Shown one piece after another: positions 35,985-44,519 of a DNA stretch of 64,000 nt. The stretch is from Candidatus Lernaella stagnicola (GTDB taxonomy: Bacteria > Lernaellota > Lernaellaia > Lernaellales > Lernaellaceae). Under the pieces are notes generated by a model. It saw only the letters and a list, made by a program, of their open reading frames with translations. It made no database searches and was not told the DNA's origin. The stretch covers positions 38,502 to 102,501 of the forward strand of contig JAVCCK010000046.1 in NCBI GenBank assembly GCA_030765525.1, written 5' to 3'. A program made the position numbers and the translations under genes. Every line of letters begins with the position of its first letter. Within the stretch, counting starts at the first letter, position 1.

Positions 35985-37394
35985 TCATTTTGCTGGTTTA
36001 TTCTCATTCAATGCAATATTTCGGATTGTCCGATAAGCCGTTCCTTGTGGCTTTAAGAACAAAAGGACTTGTTCCTCACTAAATCCGAGTTCCAACAAGA
36101 ACAATATTTGGACCAGCAAATCCATTCGCCAAGCAGTAACAAGAACTTCATTGAAATTCGCTTGAATAAACCCCGAAGCTTCAGACATTCTGTGTACTAG
36201 TCTATTCCGAATTTGTAGTACTTCATTACAAAATGCTTTTTTATCTTTGAGAAAACTCTCTGAAACCACCCACGTTTTCTCGACTAACTCGAGGAGCCGC
36301 TTCCTAAAAGATTTTTCATTTGAATATTTTAGTTTCTCCATAAGCCATTTTCGGTGTTTAGCGCTCACGGAGTCGCAAATATTCTCGATTTTCTTCTTAT
36401 GCATATCTTCCGTATTTACTTCGCCGTCGCACGTCAATCTGTGAATTGCCTCCAACGATTGGCACATGTTCAGAAATTCGTTTTCCAAATGGATCGTCGG
36501 GTTGGATTTAGTCGCCAGGAATTGATTAATAACTGCTTCGAACCTCTCGTAAAATTGAAACAGCTTTTCTAGATGCTCATCTAGCGTTTTTTCGATAGCC
36601 GAAAGCGGAAAATTGACCTGAGTCGATGTAATGTCTTTCGTTTCCTCCTCATCTACGTGGAAATCGACGTGACAAAAAACAACTGCTCTATTATCGCCTT
36701 CCTCGCTGGAGCCCGCAAACATTGATGAGATATTCGTATACTCTCCGACACCAAGGGTAAGTAATAATCGAAGAGCGCCGGCATGGCGCAACGCCTCGGC
36801 AAACGAAACCTTCGCCGGATGGCGAAAACGAACAAAGCTCCGATGTTCAAAGGCCAAGAACCGTCGTTTACTCCAGGATATCTGATACTTATAGGCGGAA
36901 ACAAACTCAATCGTAATACCAGATGACAACGTGACCGCTTTTGGCTTTGGCGACGTCACGTCTATCGTAACACCGTCCACACCGTCCCGAGAAATGCGTT
37001 TTTTCGGAATACTGACCTCACTTTTTATATCATTCCAAGTGTGAAGGTGTTGGTATTTGACGGTATATTGCTCATACATGATTTCCGACTCGGCCGTTGT
37101 ATGAACACCAACTGCTATCAGTCGAGAAAAGAATCTAAGTCGATGTAGACCGCCAGAAATCGGCTGATATGATTCGAGAATTGAATCTAAAACGCTGATT
37201 CTTAACCCGGACTCGTCGAGACCATGAATTACGTCGCGCCTCCCTTCACTCTTCCACTTGGAAATTGCAGTGTTATCTCCTCGAACGAAGAACTCCCAAT
37301 TTCCGTTGCGCAAACGACGCAGCCGGCCGTGCAGGCGTACCTCTTCCTCCTCCGGTAACCACCAAAAACCCTCAAATTCTCCATTACTTTCCAC
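35985..37394 (-). CDS. ApeA-like HEPN-domain antiphage protein (candidate)
   Basis: About 469 residues. The N-terminus reads EGFWWLPEEEEVRLHGRLRR, matching the start of ApeA N-terminal domains (a G-x-WWLP type motif followed by Gly-x-Leu). The C-terminal third is helical and ends with IRNRLVHRM, a HEPN R-x4-H ribonuclease motif, preceded by a predicted helix with a conserved acidic face. ApeA proteins are single-gene anti-phage defence HEPN nucleases. The gene is AT-rich (about 40% GC) against GC-rich neighbours and lies between copies of direct repeat 2. GTG at 37394 has GAGGG in front and suits the strong promoter at 37418; GTG at 37406 is the alternative. Confidence 0.62.
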   Translation of the reverse strand: MESNGEFEGFWWLPEEEEVRLHGRLRRLRNGNWEFFVRGDNTAISKWKSEGRRDVIHGLDESGLRISVLDSILESYQPISGGLHRLRFFSRLIAVGVHTTAESEIMYEQYTVKYQHLHTWNDIKSEVSIPKKRISRDGVDGVTIDVTSPKPKAVTLSSGITIEFVSAYKYQISWSKRRFLAFEHRSFVRFRHPAKVSFAEALRHAGALRLLLTLGVGEYTNISSMFAGSSEEGDNRAVVFCHVDFHVDEEETKDITSTQVNFPLSAIEKTLDEHLEKLFQFYERFEAVINQFLATKSNPTIHLENEFLNMCQSLEAIHRLTCDGEVNTEDMHKKKIENICDSVSAKHRKWLMEKLKYSNEKSFRKRLLELVEKTWVVSESFLKDKKAFCNEVLQIRNRLVHRMSEASGFIQANFNEVLVTAWRMDLLVQILFLLELGFSEEQVLLFLKPQGTAYRTIRNIALNENKPAK

Positions 37395-37417
37395 AACCGC
37401 CCTCACAGAAAAAAGTG

Positions 37418-37446
37418 ATTATATCTATTGTTTGATGAGCGCTCAA
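37418..37446 (-). promoter_or_regulatory. strong promoter of the ApeA-like gene
   Basis: On the minus strand, TTGAGC (37441-37446), 17-base spacer, TATAAT (37418-37423): a near-consensus sigma-70 promoter. The expected transcript starts near 37411, so the leader is only about 5-17 bases long. Confidence 0.6.
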
Positions 37447-37503
37447 CCCCATTATTGAAATACACGGTAATATGTGTTTTCTTGCGCCGTCCAATAACCG
37501 GTT

Positions 37504-37616
37504 CAGTCACCCGCGGCAAGCGGTTGGTGGTGCTGTGCGGCTCGCGCCGGGCGCTGGATATCGCGATTGCCAACCAACGCGCCGACCAGCGGCGGACATT
37601 ACTGACCACCAAGCTC
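37504..37616. repeat. direct repeat 2, right copy
   Basis: Partner of 35763-35875. It begins right after the AT-rich insert and continues into GC-rich sequence, so it marks the right junction of the insertion. Confidence 0.93.
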
Positions 37617-37640
37617 GCGGATAACCGGCCTCCTGGGTAG
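37504..37640 (+). pseudogene. stranded 3' end of recD2
   Basis: Keeps the recD2 frame (VTRGKRLVVLCGS...RADQRRTLL) and then reads TTKLADNRPPG to a TAG. It has no start of its own. It is probably the original C-terminus of recD2, cut off by the ApeA-like insertion. Confidence 0.8.
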
Positions 37641-37921
37641 GAAAACCGCCCGATTCCCCTTGTCATTGTCCAATATGTGTTCATAACTAGCCAATGGCGC
37701 TCATCGGGCGGCGGGTGTCTTCACGCCGCGGTCGCGCCGCGCTCCACGAGCCGTTTCGGCATGGCGGTCAAGGCCCGAAAACAGGTCGCAAATGAGCCTC
37801 AAAATCAACACGTTGGGGATTTTTTTTGCCGGGTCCGAAAAACACCTTGACATCAATCGGACGATGTCGATAATGATCCAAAGTGCAATATGTAGTGGTC
37901 ATCACCCTTTAGAATATCAAG
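37641..37921. other. intergenic region
   Basis: About 280 bases with no gene seen. It contains inverted GC-rich segments near 37700-37760 that may act as a terminator, and the promoter of the next gene. Confidence 0.45.
37847..37874 (+). promoter_or_regulatory. promoter of the beta-barrel gene at 37922
   Basis: TTGACA (37847-37852), 16-base spacer, GATAAT (37869-37874), about 47 bases before the start codon. Confidence 0.55.
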
Positions 37922-38602
37922 ATGTTGAACAAAAGAGCCTTTCTTGCATTGGTCGTTATGGCGGTGATCGTCCTTTGGGCGGGGCCTGCTTTGGCATTGG
38001 GACTCGGCGGGTTGAGTTACAATATCGGCCCCTCATTCTCGATCGGAGCGGGCATCGGCTGGACGATGCGCGACGTGCACGTCATCGAAGACGACGACAT
38101 CACGGACGAAATGACATCGGGACGCTTCGTGCTCAAGGGCAACGTCGCCCCGGTGCGGTACGTGGATGTCTACGGCCTGTTCGGGGCGAGCGACCTGCAG
38201 CTTGACGACGGTGATTTCGAAGGCACGCTGGGCATGTTGTGGGGCGTCGGGCTACGGCCGCAGCTTTTCCCGCTTACTTGGGACAGCCCGCTGAACATCA
38301 CGCTCGACGCACAGTATTTCGAGATCGCAACCCGAGACGATACCGCTCAAGCCCGCCTGAACGAATTGCAGGCGAGCCTGGTTTTCGCATACGTGATGCG
38401 GTCGCTGACGCCCTACGGTGGCATCAAGTACGACCACATGATCACCCACTTTGACGATTCGAACGACGATATCACCGGCGACTTGGAATGGGGCATGTTT
38501 ATCGGGTGCGATTATTTCGTCACGCAGAACGTGTTTTTCACCGTCGAGCTATCCATCTTCGCCGAGACGTCGTTTTTCCTGTCCACCGGCTATAAATACT
38601 GA
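37922..38602 (+). CDS. outer-membrane beta-barrel protein
   Basis: 226 residues. A signal peptide (ends ALALG, about residue 26) is followed by amphipathic strands typical of eight- to ten-stranded porin-family barrels ([39 protein letters not shown]) and an aromatic C-terminus (STGYKY). Function unknown. The ribosome-binding site is weak. It may form a transcription unit with the transaldolase 14 bases downstream. Confidence 0.7.
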   Translation: MLNKRAFLALVVMAVIVLWAGPALALGLGGLSYNIGPSFSIGAGIGWTMRDVHVIEDDDITDEMTSGRFVLKGNVAPVRYVDVYGLFGASDLQLDDGDFEGTLGMLWGVGLRPQLFPLTWDSPLNITLDAQYFEIATRDDTAQARLNELQASLVFAYVMRSLTPYGGIKYDHMITHFDDSNDDITGDLEWGMFIGCDYFVTQNVFFTVELSIFAETSFFLSTGYKY

Positions 38603-38616
38603 GAGGCACGCAGCCG

Positions 38617-39264
38617 ATGAAATTCTTTTTGGACACCGCCGACATCGAGGAAATCCGGCAAGGCATCGCCATGGGGTTGGTCGATGGCGTAACGACTAAT
38701 CCATCGCTGGCGGCCAAAACCGGCAAGACCTTCGACGAGGTCGCCAAGGAAATATGCGCCCTGGTCAAAGGGCCGGTGAGTTTGGAAGTGATCAGCTCCG
38801 ATTTCGAGGGCATGATCGCCGAAGCGCGCGAACTGATCAAATACGGCGACCAGGTCGTCGTGAAAATACCCATGACCGCCGAGGGCATGAAGGCGGTTTC
38901 CGCGTTGAAAAAGGAGGGCATCCGAACCAACGTGACGCTCGTGTTCTCATCGATGCAGGCATTGATGGCCGCCAAAGCCGGCGCCGCCTACGTAAGCCCC
39001 TTTGTGGGCCGCTTGGACGACATCAGCTCGGCGGGCATGAGTTTGATCGAAACAATCAAGGTGATATTCGATAATTACGGATTCGACACCGAGATATTGG
39101 TCGCCAGCGTCCGCAGCCCCATGCACGTGGTGGAATCCGCGGTGATGGGCGCCGATGTGGCGACGATACCATTCAAGGTGTTACAACAAATGTTCACCCA
39201 CCCTCTCACCGACATTGGGATTGAGCGGTTCGAAGCGGACTATGCAAAAATCCCTAAACGGTGA
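38617..39264 (+). CDS. transaldolase / fructose-6-phosphate aldolase-type (TalC family)
   Basis: 215 residues, the length of the small FSA/TalC class. The Schiff-base Lys is in [14 protein letters not shown]. Other hallmarks are [21 protein letters not shown] and [14 protein letters not shown]. It either transfers dihydroxyacetone units in the pentose-phosphate pathway or performs FSA-type aldol reactions; the sequence alone does not separate them. A strong terminator follows. Confidence 0.95.
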   Translation: MKFFLDTADIEEIRQGIAMGLVDGVTTNPSLAAKTGKTFDEVAKEICALVKGPVSLEVISSDFEGMIAEARELIKYGDQVVVKIPMTAEGMKAVSALKKEGIRTNVTLVFSSMQALMAAKAGAAYVSPFVGRLDDISSAGMSLIETIKVIFDNYGFDTEILVASVRSPMHVVESAVMGADVATIPFKVLQQMFTHPLTDIGIERFEADYAKIPKR

Positions 39265-39292
39265 CGGATACGCCTGACCATCATCCTAATCC

Positions 39293-39339
39293 GGGCCGTG
39301 ATCCTTCCCCCCCAAAACCCCGTCACGGCCCACTTTTTT
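39293..39339 (+). terminator. rho-independent terminator after transaldolase
   Basis: Stem GGGCCGTGA / TCACGGCCC around a 21-base loop that contains a C8 run, followed by TTTTTT. Confidence 0.85.
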
Positions 39340-39427
39340 ACCCTTTTTCCGGTAGCTCCCGCGACGCTTGCAGTCTATATTTAACCCACATCGGTACCGG
39401 CAGGTTATTCATCCTCGGAGAAGCGGT

Positions 39428-39778
39428 ATGAATGAAATCGAGCATCGGCCATGGGGCAGTTTCGAAGTACTGCTCGACGAGCCGGATTATAAAACCAAGC
39501 GCATCGTGGTGTCGCCCGGCGGGCGGCTCAGCCTTCAATATCATCATCGCCGCCAAGAGCATTGGTTCGTGGTAGCCGGCACAGGCGACGTAACCCGCGG
39601 CGACGATCTACTGCCCGTGCAAGCCGGGGTCGCGGTGGATATTCCCGTCAAGATTCCCCATCGTATCGCCAACACCGGCGCGGAACCCCTGGTGTTCATT
39701 GAAGTGCAGACCGGCGAATATTTCGGCGAGGATGATATCGTGCGGTTGGAAGACGACTACGGCCGCGAAACCGAATGA
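39428..39778 (+). CDS. mannose-6-phosphate isomerase type II-like cupin
   Basis: 116-residue single cupin. RPWGSFEVLLDEPDYKTKRI and GGRLSLQYHHRRQEHWFVVAG match the metal-binding region of the type II PMI/GDP-mannose pyrophosphorylase C-terminal domain (HH...E in the first motif; IPHRIANTG supplies the later His). As a stand-alone domain it probably isomerises mannose/fructose-6-phosphate or a related sugar phosphate. ATG at 39428 follows GGAGAAG. Confidence 0.88.
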   Translation: MNEIEHRPWGSFEVLLDEPDYKTKRIVVSPGGRLSLQYHHRRQEHWFVVAGTGDVTRGDDLLPVQAGVAVDIPVKIPHRIANTGAEPLVFIEVQTGEYFGEDDIVRLEDDYGRETE

Positions 39779-39788
39779 GGAGACTCAG

Positions 39789-40139
39789 GTGAAAAAAGTG
39801 GCGCTTTTCGCATTCAACGGCGACCCGATGTGCTTCATTCACGTGTTGCTGCACGCCTTCGACATGCACTCGAAGGATTACGAGGTGCAAATCGTCATCG
39901 AAGGCTCCGCGTGTAAGTTGGTCAAGGATTACCCCGAGAATCCCGACCATCCCAACGCTAAGCTGTTCCGGCGGGCGAAAGAAGAAGGCCTGATCGGCGG
40001 CGTGTGCAAAGCCTGCGCGAGCAAGGTCGGCGCATTGGAAGCAGCGATAGAACAGGAATTGCACCTGTACGACGACATGATGGGCCACCCCAGCATCACC
40101 GCGTTCCTGGAAAAGGGATACGCCGTGTTCACATTCTGA
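39789..40139 (+). CDS. DsrE-like cytoplasmic protein
   Basis: 116 residues. The pattern KVALFAFNGDPMCFIHVLLHA, then YEVQIVIEGSACKLV and GVCKACASKVG, is that of the DsrE/DsrF-like superfamily; the Cys in IEGSAC and the CKAC pair are candidate sulfur-carrying or redox residues. The true role is unknown; members handle sulfur transfer. GTG start at 39789 with AGGAG upstream, 10 bases after the cupin stop and seven bases before trmO, so it is an operon. Confidence 0.72.
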   Translation: MKKVALFAFNGDPMCFIHVLLHAFDMHSKDYEVQIVIEGSACKLVKDYPENPDHPNAKLFRRAKEEGLIGGVCKACASKVGALEAAIEQELHLYDDMMGHPSITAFLEKGYAVFTF

Positions 40140-40146
40140 TCGCGCC

Positions 40147-40680
40147 ATGACCGACCCGCACGAGAACGTGTTCGAAGTCCGACCCATCGGCTACGTGCGC
40201 AGCGAGCATCGCGAACCGGTGGGCGTGCCGATCAACGCCGCGTTCGCCAAGGGCGTCACGGCGCGCATCGAGATCCTGCCCGAGTACGCGCCGGGCCTGC
40301 AAGATATCGAGGGCTTTTCGCACCTGCACCTGCTTGTGTTTCTGCACCGGTCCGAGGGCTACCGCTTGATCACCACACCCTTTGCCGACGACCAACTCCG
40401 CGGCCTTTTTACGACACGCAGCCCGCGTCGCCCCAACCCCATCGGGCTTTCGGTTGTGCGCTTGATAAAAGTCGAAGGCAACATTTTGCACGTGGAGGAA
40501 ATCGATTTCATCGACGGCACACCGGTGCTCGATATCAAACCCTTCCACCCGCAGGCCGACCACCGCACCCAGGACGTGCGCGTCGGCTGGATGACCGACA
40601 AATTCGCCGTCGACAAAAAAACCGGCGAGGTAATCTACCGCGACGAGCTGGTGCCGCGCCAATCGCGCAAAAAAAACTAG
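40147..40680 (+). CDS. trmO: tRNA (N6-threonylcarbamoyl-A37)-N6-methyltransferase, TrmO/TsaA family
   Basis: 177 residues. VRPIGYVRSEHR at the N-terminus and the signature GLFTTRSPRRPNPIGLSVVRL (about residues 88-108), with IDFIDGTPVLDIKPFHP further on, identify the family. TrmO methylates t6A37 of tRNA-Thr using SAM. The beta-barrel domain is complete, without the C-terminal extension seen in the E. coli enzyme. Confidence 0.9.
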   Translation: MTDPHENVFEVRPIGYVRSEHREPVGVPINAAFAKGVTARIEILPEYAPGLQDIEGFSHLHLLVFLHRSEGYRLITTPFADDQLRGLFTTRSPRRPNPIGLSVVRLIKVEGNILHVEEIDFIDGTPVLDIKPFHPQADHRTQDVRVGWMTDKFAVDKKTGEVIYRDELVPRQSRKKN

Positions 40681-40759
40681 CCGATTACGCGCGTGTGGCG
40701 CTCGCTAAATCCTCAACCCCGTGTTAAATTCTGCGCGAACTGAAACAGAGAGTCACAAC

Positions 40760-42481
40760 ATGCGCATTCGACAAACCCTCGACCAGGAACTCAACGCGGC
40801 GCTCGGTGAAGCGCTCGGCTCCCCCGCGCCGGCCATCGTGCGCGAGGCCAAGGATCCGAAATTCGGCGACTACCAAGCCAACGGCGTCATGGGCGCGGCT
40901 AAGCAGGCGGGGCTAAACCCCCGGGAATTGGCGGCCCGCGTGGTCGAAGCCGCCGACCTGGACGAGTGGTGCGCGCCGCCGGAAATCGCCGGGCCGGGTT
41001 TTATCAACCTCCGGCTGACCGACGGCTTTCTCGGCAAGCGTATTACCGCCATGGCCTGCGATGAGCATTTGGACGTGGGCGCGGTCGAGCAGCCACGCAC
41101 GGTTGTCGTCGATTTCTCCAGCCCCAATGTCGCCAAGCCGCTGCACGTGGGCCACCTGCGCAGCACGATTCTGGGCGATGCCCTGGTGCGCGTGCTCAAG
41201 TTTCTGGGTCACAACGCCATCGGCGACAACCACGTGGGCGATTGGGGCACGCAGTTCGGCATGCTCATTTACGGCTTTCGCCGTTGGGGCGACGAGCAGG
41301 CGCTGCAAACCGATCCGACCAACGAACTCGAGCGCGTCTACAAGCTGGCGAACGACGCGGGGAAAAGCGACGAGACGGTCGCTCAAGACGCGCGTCAGGA
41401 ATTGGCGAAGCTGCAAGCCGGTGATGAGGATAACAAAGCGTTGTGGGACCACTTCGTCGCCGCCAGCCGGATCGAAGTCGACAAAGTCTACGCGCGGCTT
41501 GGCGTGGCCTTCGACGAGTGGCGGGGCGAAAGCGCCTACCACAACAACCTGGGCTCGCTGGTCAACGACCTGCTGGCCAAGGGCCTGGCCCGCGAGGACG
41601 AGGGCGCGGTGCTGATCTACTTCGACGAAGACGCCGATCCGCAACTGGGCGACAAGCCCTTCATGATCCGCAAGTCGGACGGCGCGTTCAATTACGCCAC
41701 GACCGATTTGGCGACCATCGCCTACCGCGACCAGGCGCACGACGCCGACGAGATCGTGTACGTGGTCGATAAGCGGCAGAACCTCCATTTTCAGCAACTC
41801 TTCGCGGCGGCGCGCGCGCTTGGTTACGACCAACGTTTCGTGCACGTGGGCTTCGGCACGATCCTGGGGCCCGACGGGCGGCCGATCAAAACGCGCGAGG
41901 GCGGCACCGTTCGCCTGGCCGATTTGCTTTCAGAAGCCGTGACGCGCGCGGCGGCGATCATCGCGGAGAAAAACCCCGACCTCTCCGAAGCCGAACGCCG
42001 CAACGTGGCCGAGGCGGTGGGCGTCGGGGCCGTCAAGTACGCCGACCTTTCCCAAAACCGCAACAGCGACTACCGCTTCGATTGGGATAAGCTGCTGGCT
42101 TTCGAGGGCAACACGGCGCCCTACCTGCAATACGTGCATGCGCGGATTCGCTCGATCTTTCGCAAGTACGGCGCGCCCGATTGGCGGCTGCCCGCCAACA
42201 CGCTGGTGACGATCCAGCACCCGGCCGAGCGCGGCCTGGCGTTATCGGTGGCGCGATTCGCCGATGTCGTCCATGACGTGCCGGATGACTATTACCCGCA
42301 CCTGCTGACCGACCACTTGTTCACGCTGTCGCAAACCTTCAACGTGTTCTATCGTGATTGCCCCGTGCTGAGCTCTACGGGCGACACGTTGATTTCGCGC
42401 CTCGCCCTGTGCGACGTGACCGCGCGGCAACTCAACCTAGGCCTGCATCTGCTGGGCATCGACGCTCCCGAGCGCATGTAG
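40760..42481 (+). CDS. argS: arginine--tRNA ligase
   Basis: 573 residues. The HIGH-equivalent motif is KPLHVGHLRSTILGDAL and the KMSKS-equivalent segment is KTREGGTVRLADLL. The N-terminal Add-1 domain and C-terminal DALR anticodon domain (ending LNLGLHLLGIDAPERM) are present. ATG at 40760 with GAGAG in front is preferred over a start 39 bases upstream. It charges tRNA-Arg. Confidence 0.97.
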   Translation: MRIRQTLDQELNAALGEALGSPAPAIVREAKDPKFGDYQANGVMGAAKQAGLNPRELAARVVEAADLDEWCAPPEIAGPGFINLRLTDGFLGKRITAMACDEHLDVGAVEQPRTVVVDFSSPNVAKPLHVGHLRSTILGDALVRVLKFLGHNAIGDNHVGDWGTQFGMLIYGFRRWGDEQALQTDPTNELERVYKLANDAGKSDETVAQDARQELAKLQAGDEDNKALWDHFVAASRIEVDKVYARLGVAFDEWRGESAYHNNLGSLVNDLLAKGLAREDEGAVLIYFDEDADPQLGDKPFMIRKSDGAFNYATTDLATIAYRDQAHDADEIVYVVDKRQNLHFQQLFAAARALGYDQRFVHVGFGTILGPDGRPIKTREGGTVRLADLLSEAVTRAAAIIAEKNPDLSEAERRNVAEAVGVGAVKYADLSQNRNSDYRFDWDKLLAFEGNTAPYLQYVHARIRSIFRKYGAPDWRLPANTLVTIQHPAERGLALSVARFADVVHDVPDDYYPHLLTDHLFTLSQTFNVFYRDCPVLSSTGDTLISRLALCDVTARQLNLGLHLLGIDAPERM

Positions 42482-42538
42482 CGCCGCCGCGGCGAGACCG
42501 CTACAATAAAACAGAATTCCATCTGCCAAGGAGTTGCC

Positions 42539-43876
42539 ATGAAGGCGCATGTCGCTCTTGTCTTCGCACTTTTGCTAATGGCCGCAACCTTCGCCCAAGC
42601 TGCCACCGAAGAACCCCTGCCGGCGGACTTAACCCTGCGCGAAGTCGCCCACAGTCGCGGCGTGCGCGGCGGTGATCTGGCCGAGGCGCTCGGCTTGCCG
42701 CGCGACATCAGCAAAGAGATGCCGCTGGTCGAGCTGAATATCACCCGGCCGCAGTTGGACGAAGCCCTGCAAAAGCTCGCCGGACCCGGGAAGGAACTGC
42801 CCGCGCCGGGCGCGAAGAAGTTCACACCGGAGAGCACGATCCGCGATATCGCCATGGCATACGATTTAAACGGCAAGGCGCTGGCCCACGACTTCGGCCT
42901 CGCGGTGGGGGTCGACAAGGATACGCCGGTCGCGCAGTTCGGCGTGACGCAAGAGACGATCGACGAGGCGATTACGCACAATCTGTCGCATGAAGAAACG
43001 CCACTGCAAAACCTGAAATACCCGCTGTACGCCGTCATGACCCTCTTTGCGCTGGCCTGGCTGGTGCGTTTCGGCCTCGGCAAGAATCCGAAAAGGCGCA
43101 AAGACTACTACCCGCAAAGCGTGTACATCGGCGTGTTGCTGTTTTCCGTGATCGTGCTCGGCTTCGTGCTGGGCAAAAGCCCGAACCCCATGGAAGGCGC
43201 GGTGAAAGTCTTCAAATCGACCGTCGGGCTTTACGACGCGGTGCTGCCCAAACTTCTGGCGCTCGTGTTTTTCTTGTTGCTGGCCGTGGTGGCGAACAAG
43301 GCGATTTGCGGTTGGGTCTGTCCCTTCGGCGCGTTGCAGGAATTGGTTTACATGATCCCCGGCTTCAAAAAAGTGAAAAAAGCCAAGCTGCCGCTGTGGG
43401 TGAGCAACTCCGTGCGGGCGCTGCTGTTCGCGGTGTTCCTTCTCGGGCTGTACGGAGCCATCGCGCCCAAGGGCTTCGTGTGGTATCACTACGTCAATCC
43501 CTTCAACCTCTTCAACTTCGATTTCTTCCCGTGGACGCTGGGCGCGTCGGTGGCAGTGTATCTACTTGTCAGCCTTTTCTTCTACCGCCCCTTCTGCCGT
43601 TTCATTTGTCCCTTCGGCTTTCTATCGTGGTTCGTGGAATGCCTCAGCCTGACGCGCATTCGCATCGATTTCGACCGCTGCATCGACTGCGGGGCTTGCG
43701 CGAAAGCCTGTCCCCTCACCGCGGCGGGTGACCGCCTGGCAAAAAAATCTTTGCCCGCGGATTGCTTCTCGTGCATGCGCTGCCTGCGCGTTTGCCCGAC
43801 CGACGCCATTCACTTCCGCCCCGCGTGGGGGCCGCCGTCGCCGCCGGAAAAGGACGCGGAGCAAGCGCCGTCTTGA
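42539..43876 (+). CDS. membrane 4Fe-4S polyferredoxin with duplicated periplasmic domain
   Basis: 445 residues. A signal peptide (ends FAQAA) precedes two tandem copies of a 50-residue motif (LTLREVAHSRGVRGGDLAEA... and TIRDIAMAYDLNGKALAHD...), likely periplasmic. Membrane helices follow, with CxxxCP loops (CGWVCPFGALQE, CRFICPFGFLSW) and two C-terminal ferredoxin-type clusters (CIDCGACAKACP, CFSCMRCLRVCP), as in the NapH/NosR/CcoG-type electron-transfer proteins. It probably relays quinol electrons to a periplasmic reductase or to metal centre assembly; the partner is not in the window. Confidence 0.87.
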   Translation: MKAHVALVFALLLMAATFAQAATEEPLPADLTLREVAHSRGVRGGDLAEALGLPRDISKEMPLVELNITRPQLDEALQKLAGPGKELPAPGAKKFTPESTIRDIAMAYDLNGKALAHDFGLAVGVDKDTPVAQFGVTQETIDEAITHNLSHEETPLQNLKYPLYAVMTLFALAWLVRFGLGKNPKRRKDYYPQSVYIGVLLFSVIVLGFVLGKSPNPMEGAVKVFKSTVGLYDAVLPKLLALVFFLLLAVVANKAICGWVCPFGALQELVYMIPGFKKVKKAKLPLWVSNSVRALLFAVFLLGLYGAIAPKGFVWYHYVNPFNLFNFDFFPWTLGASVAVYLLVSLFFYRPFCRFICPFGFLSWFVECLSLTRIRIDFDRCIDCGACAKACPLTAAGDRLAKKSLPADCFSCMRCLRVCPTDAIHFRPAWGPPSPPEKDAEQAPS

Positions 43877-43914
43877 CGCTGCGGTGCGGCTTACATATTT
43901 TCAGTGAGCCTTCA

Positions 43915-43996
43915 GCGAGTGTGGCGGAACTGGCAGACGCGCTGGACTTAGGATCCAGTGTCTTCGGACATGGGGGTTCGAATCCCCCCGCTCGCA
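43915..43996 (+). tRNA. tRNA-Leu (anticodon UAG)
   Basis: Acceptor stem GCGAGTG / CGCTCGC, discriminator A, D-arm, anticodon loop CTTAGGA (anticodon TAG, reading CUA and probably all CUN codons), a long variable arm TGTC-TTCG-GACA as in class II tRNAs, and T-arm GGGGG-TTCGAAT-CCCCC. CCA is not encoded. Confidence 0.97.
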
Positions 43997-44000
43997 ATTT

Positions 44001-44519
44001 ATGAAACGTTGCTACGCCATAGGGGTGCTGATCCTGTTTCTTGTCGGCTGCGCGTCAAGCCACGGCATCGGTTTGACGCTCCTGGACGCGCGAAGCGGCG
44101 AGCAGCCGATGGTGGTCGACCACGAGGGACCGGCGGCCGTGACACGCGATGCAGAGTTGCGCTTGACACTCTTGCCCGGCCGGTCGGCGTTGCTGCTCAC
44201 GGTGCAGGCGGTCGGCGAATCCGAAATATGGATCGATTGGGACGCCTGCCGCTTCGTGTGGCCCGACGGTCACGCCGAGGCTGTGCTGGGTAGCGCGCCG
44301 GGCCTGGGCGCGGGAGATGTCGGCTTGCGTACGCCGACACGTTTGCGGCGCGGGGTGCCGCATGCGTTGGTGCTCACGCCGCAAAGCCGGGCGGGACGGC
44401 GGTTGGTGGATCGTTCCGCCGGGCCGCCGTCGCCGGATGCCGTCTATCAGTTGGAGCTTGCCCTGCGCGTGGGCGACCGCGAGCGCCGTTACACGTTGCG
44501 CTTTACTCTTTCTTCTTGA
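44001..44519 (+). CDS. small periplasmic-type lipoprotein, function unknown
   Basis: 172 residues. The signal peptide ends FLVGC (Cys 17), followed by ASSHGIG, so there is no acidic spacer. The mature chain is rich in short beta strands and may form one beta-sandwich. The start codon lies only four bases after the end of tRNA-Leu with no room for a ribosome-binding site, so translation after tRNA processing would be near-leaderless. The end overlaps the convergent gene by 17 bases. No family recognised. Confidence 0.65.
   Translation: MKRCYAIGVLILFLVGCASSHGIGLTLLDARSGEQPMVVDHEGPAAVTRDAELRLTLLPGRSALLLTVQAVGESEIWIDWDACRFVWPDGHAEAVLGSAPGLGAGDVGLRTPTRLRRGVPHALVLTPQSRAGRRLVDRSAGPPSPDAVYQLELALRVGDRERRYTLRFTLSS

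Noticed and set aside
37428..37640. 70-codon open frame starting upstream of the stranded recD2 tail
   Set aside because: Its start lies within the ApeA-like promoter; only the recD2-derived tail is meaningful, so it is listed as a pseudogene fragment.
39306..39313. C8 run as another phase-variation candidate
   Set aside because: It lies in the loop of a transcription terminator between genes and is not placed to affect a promoter or frame.
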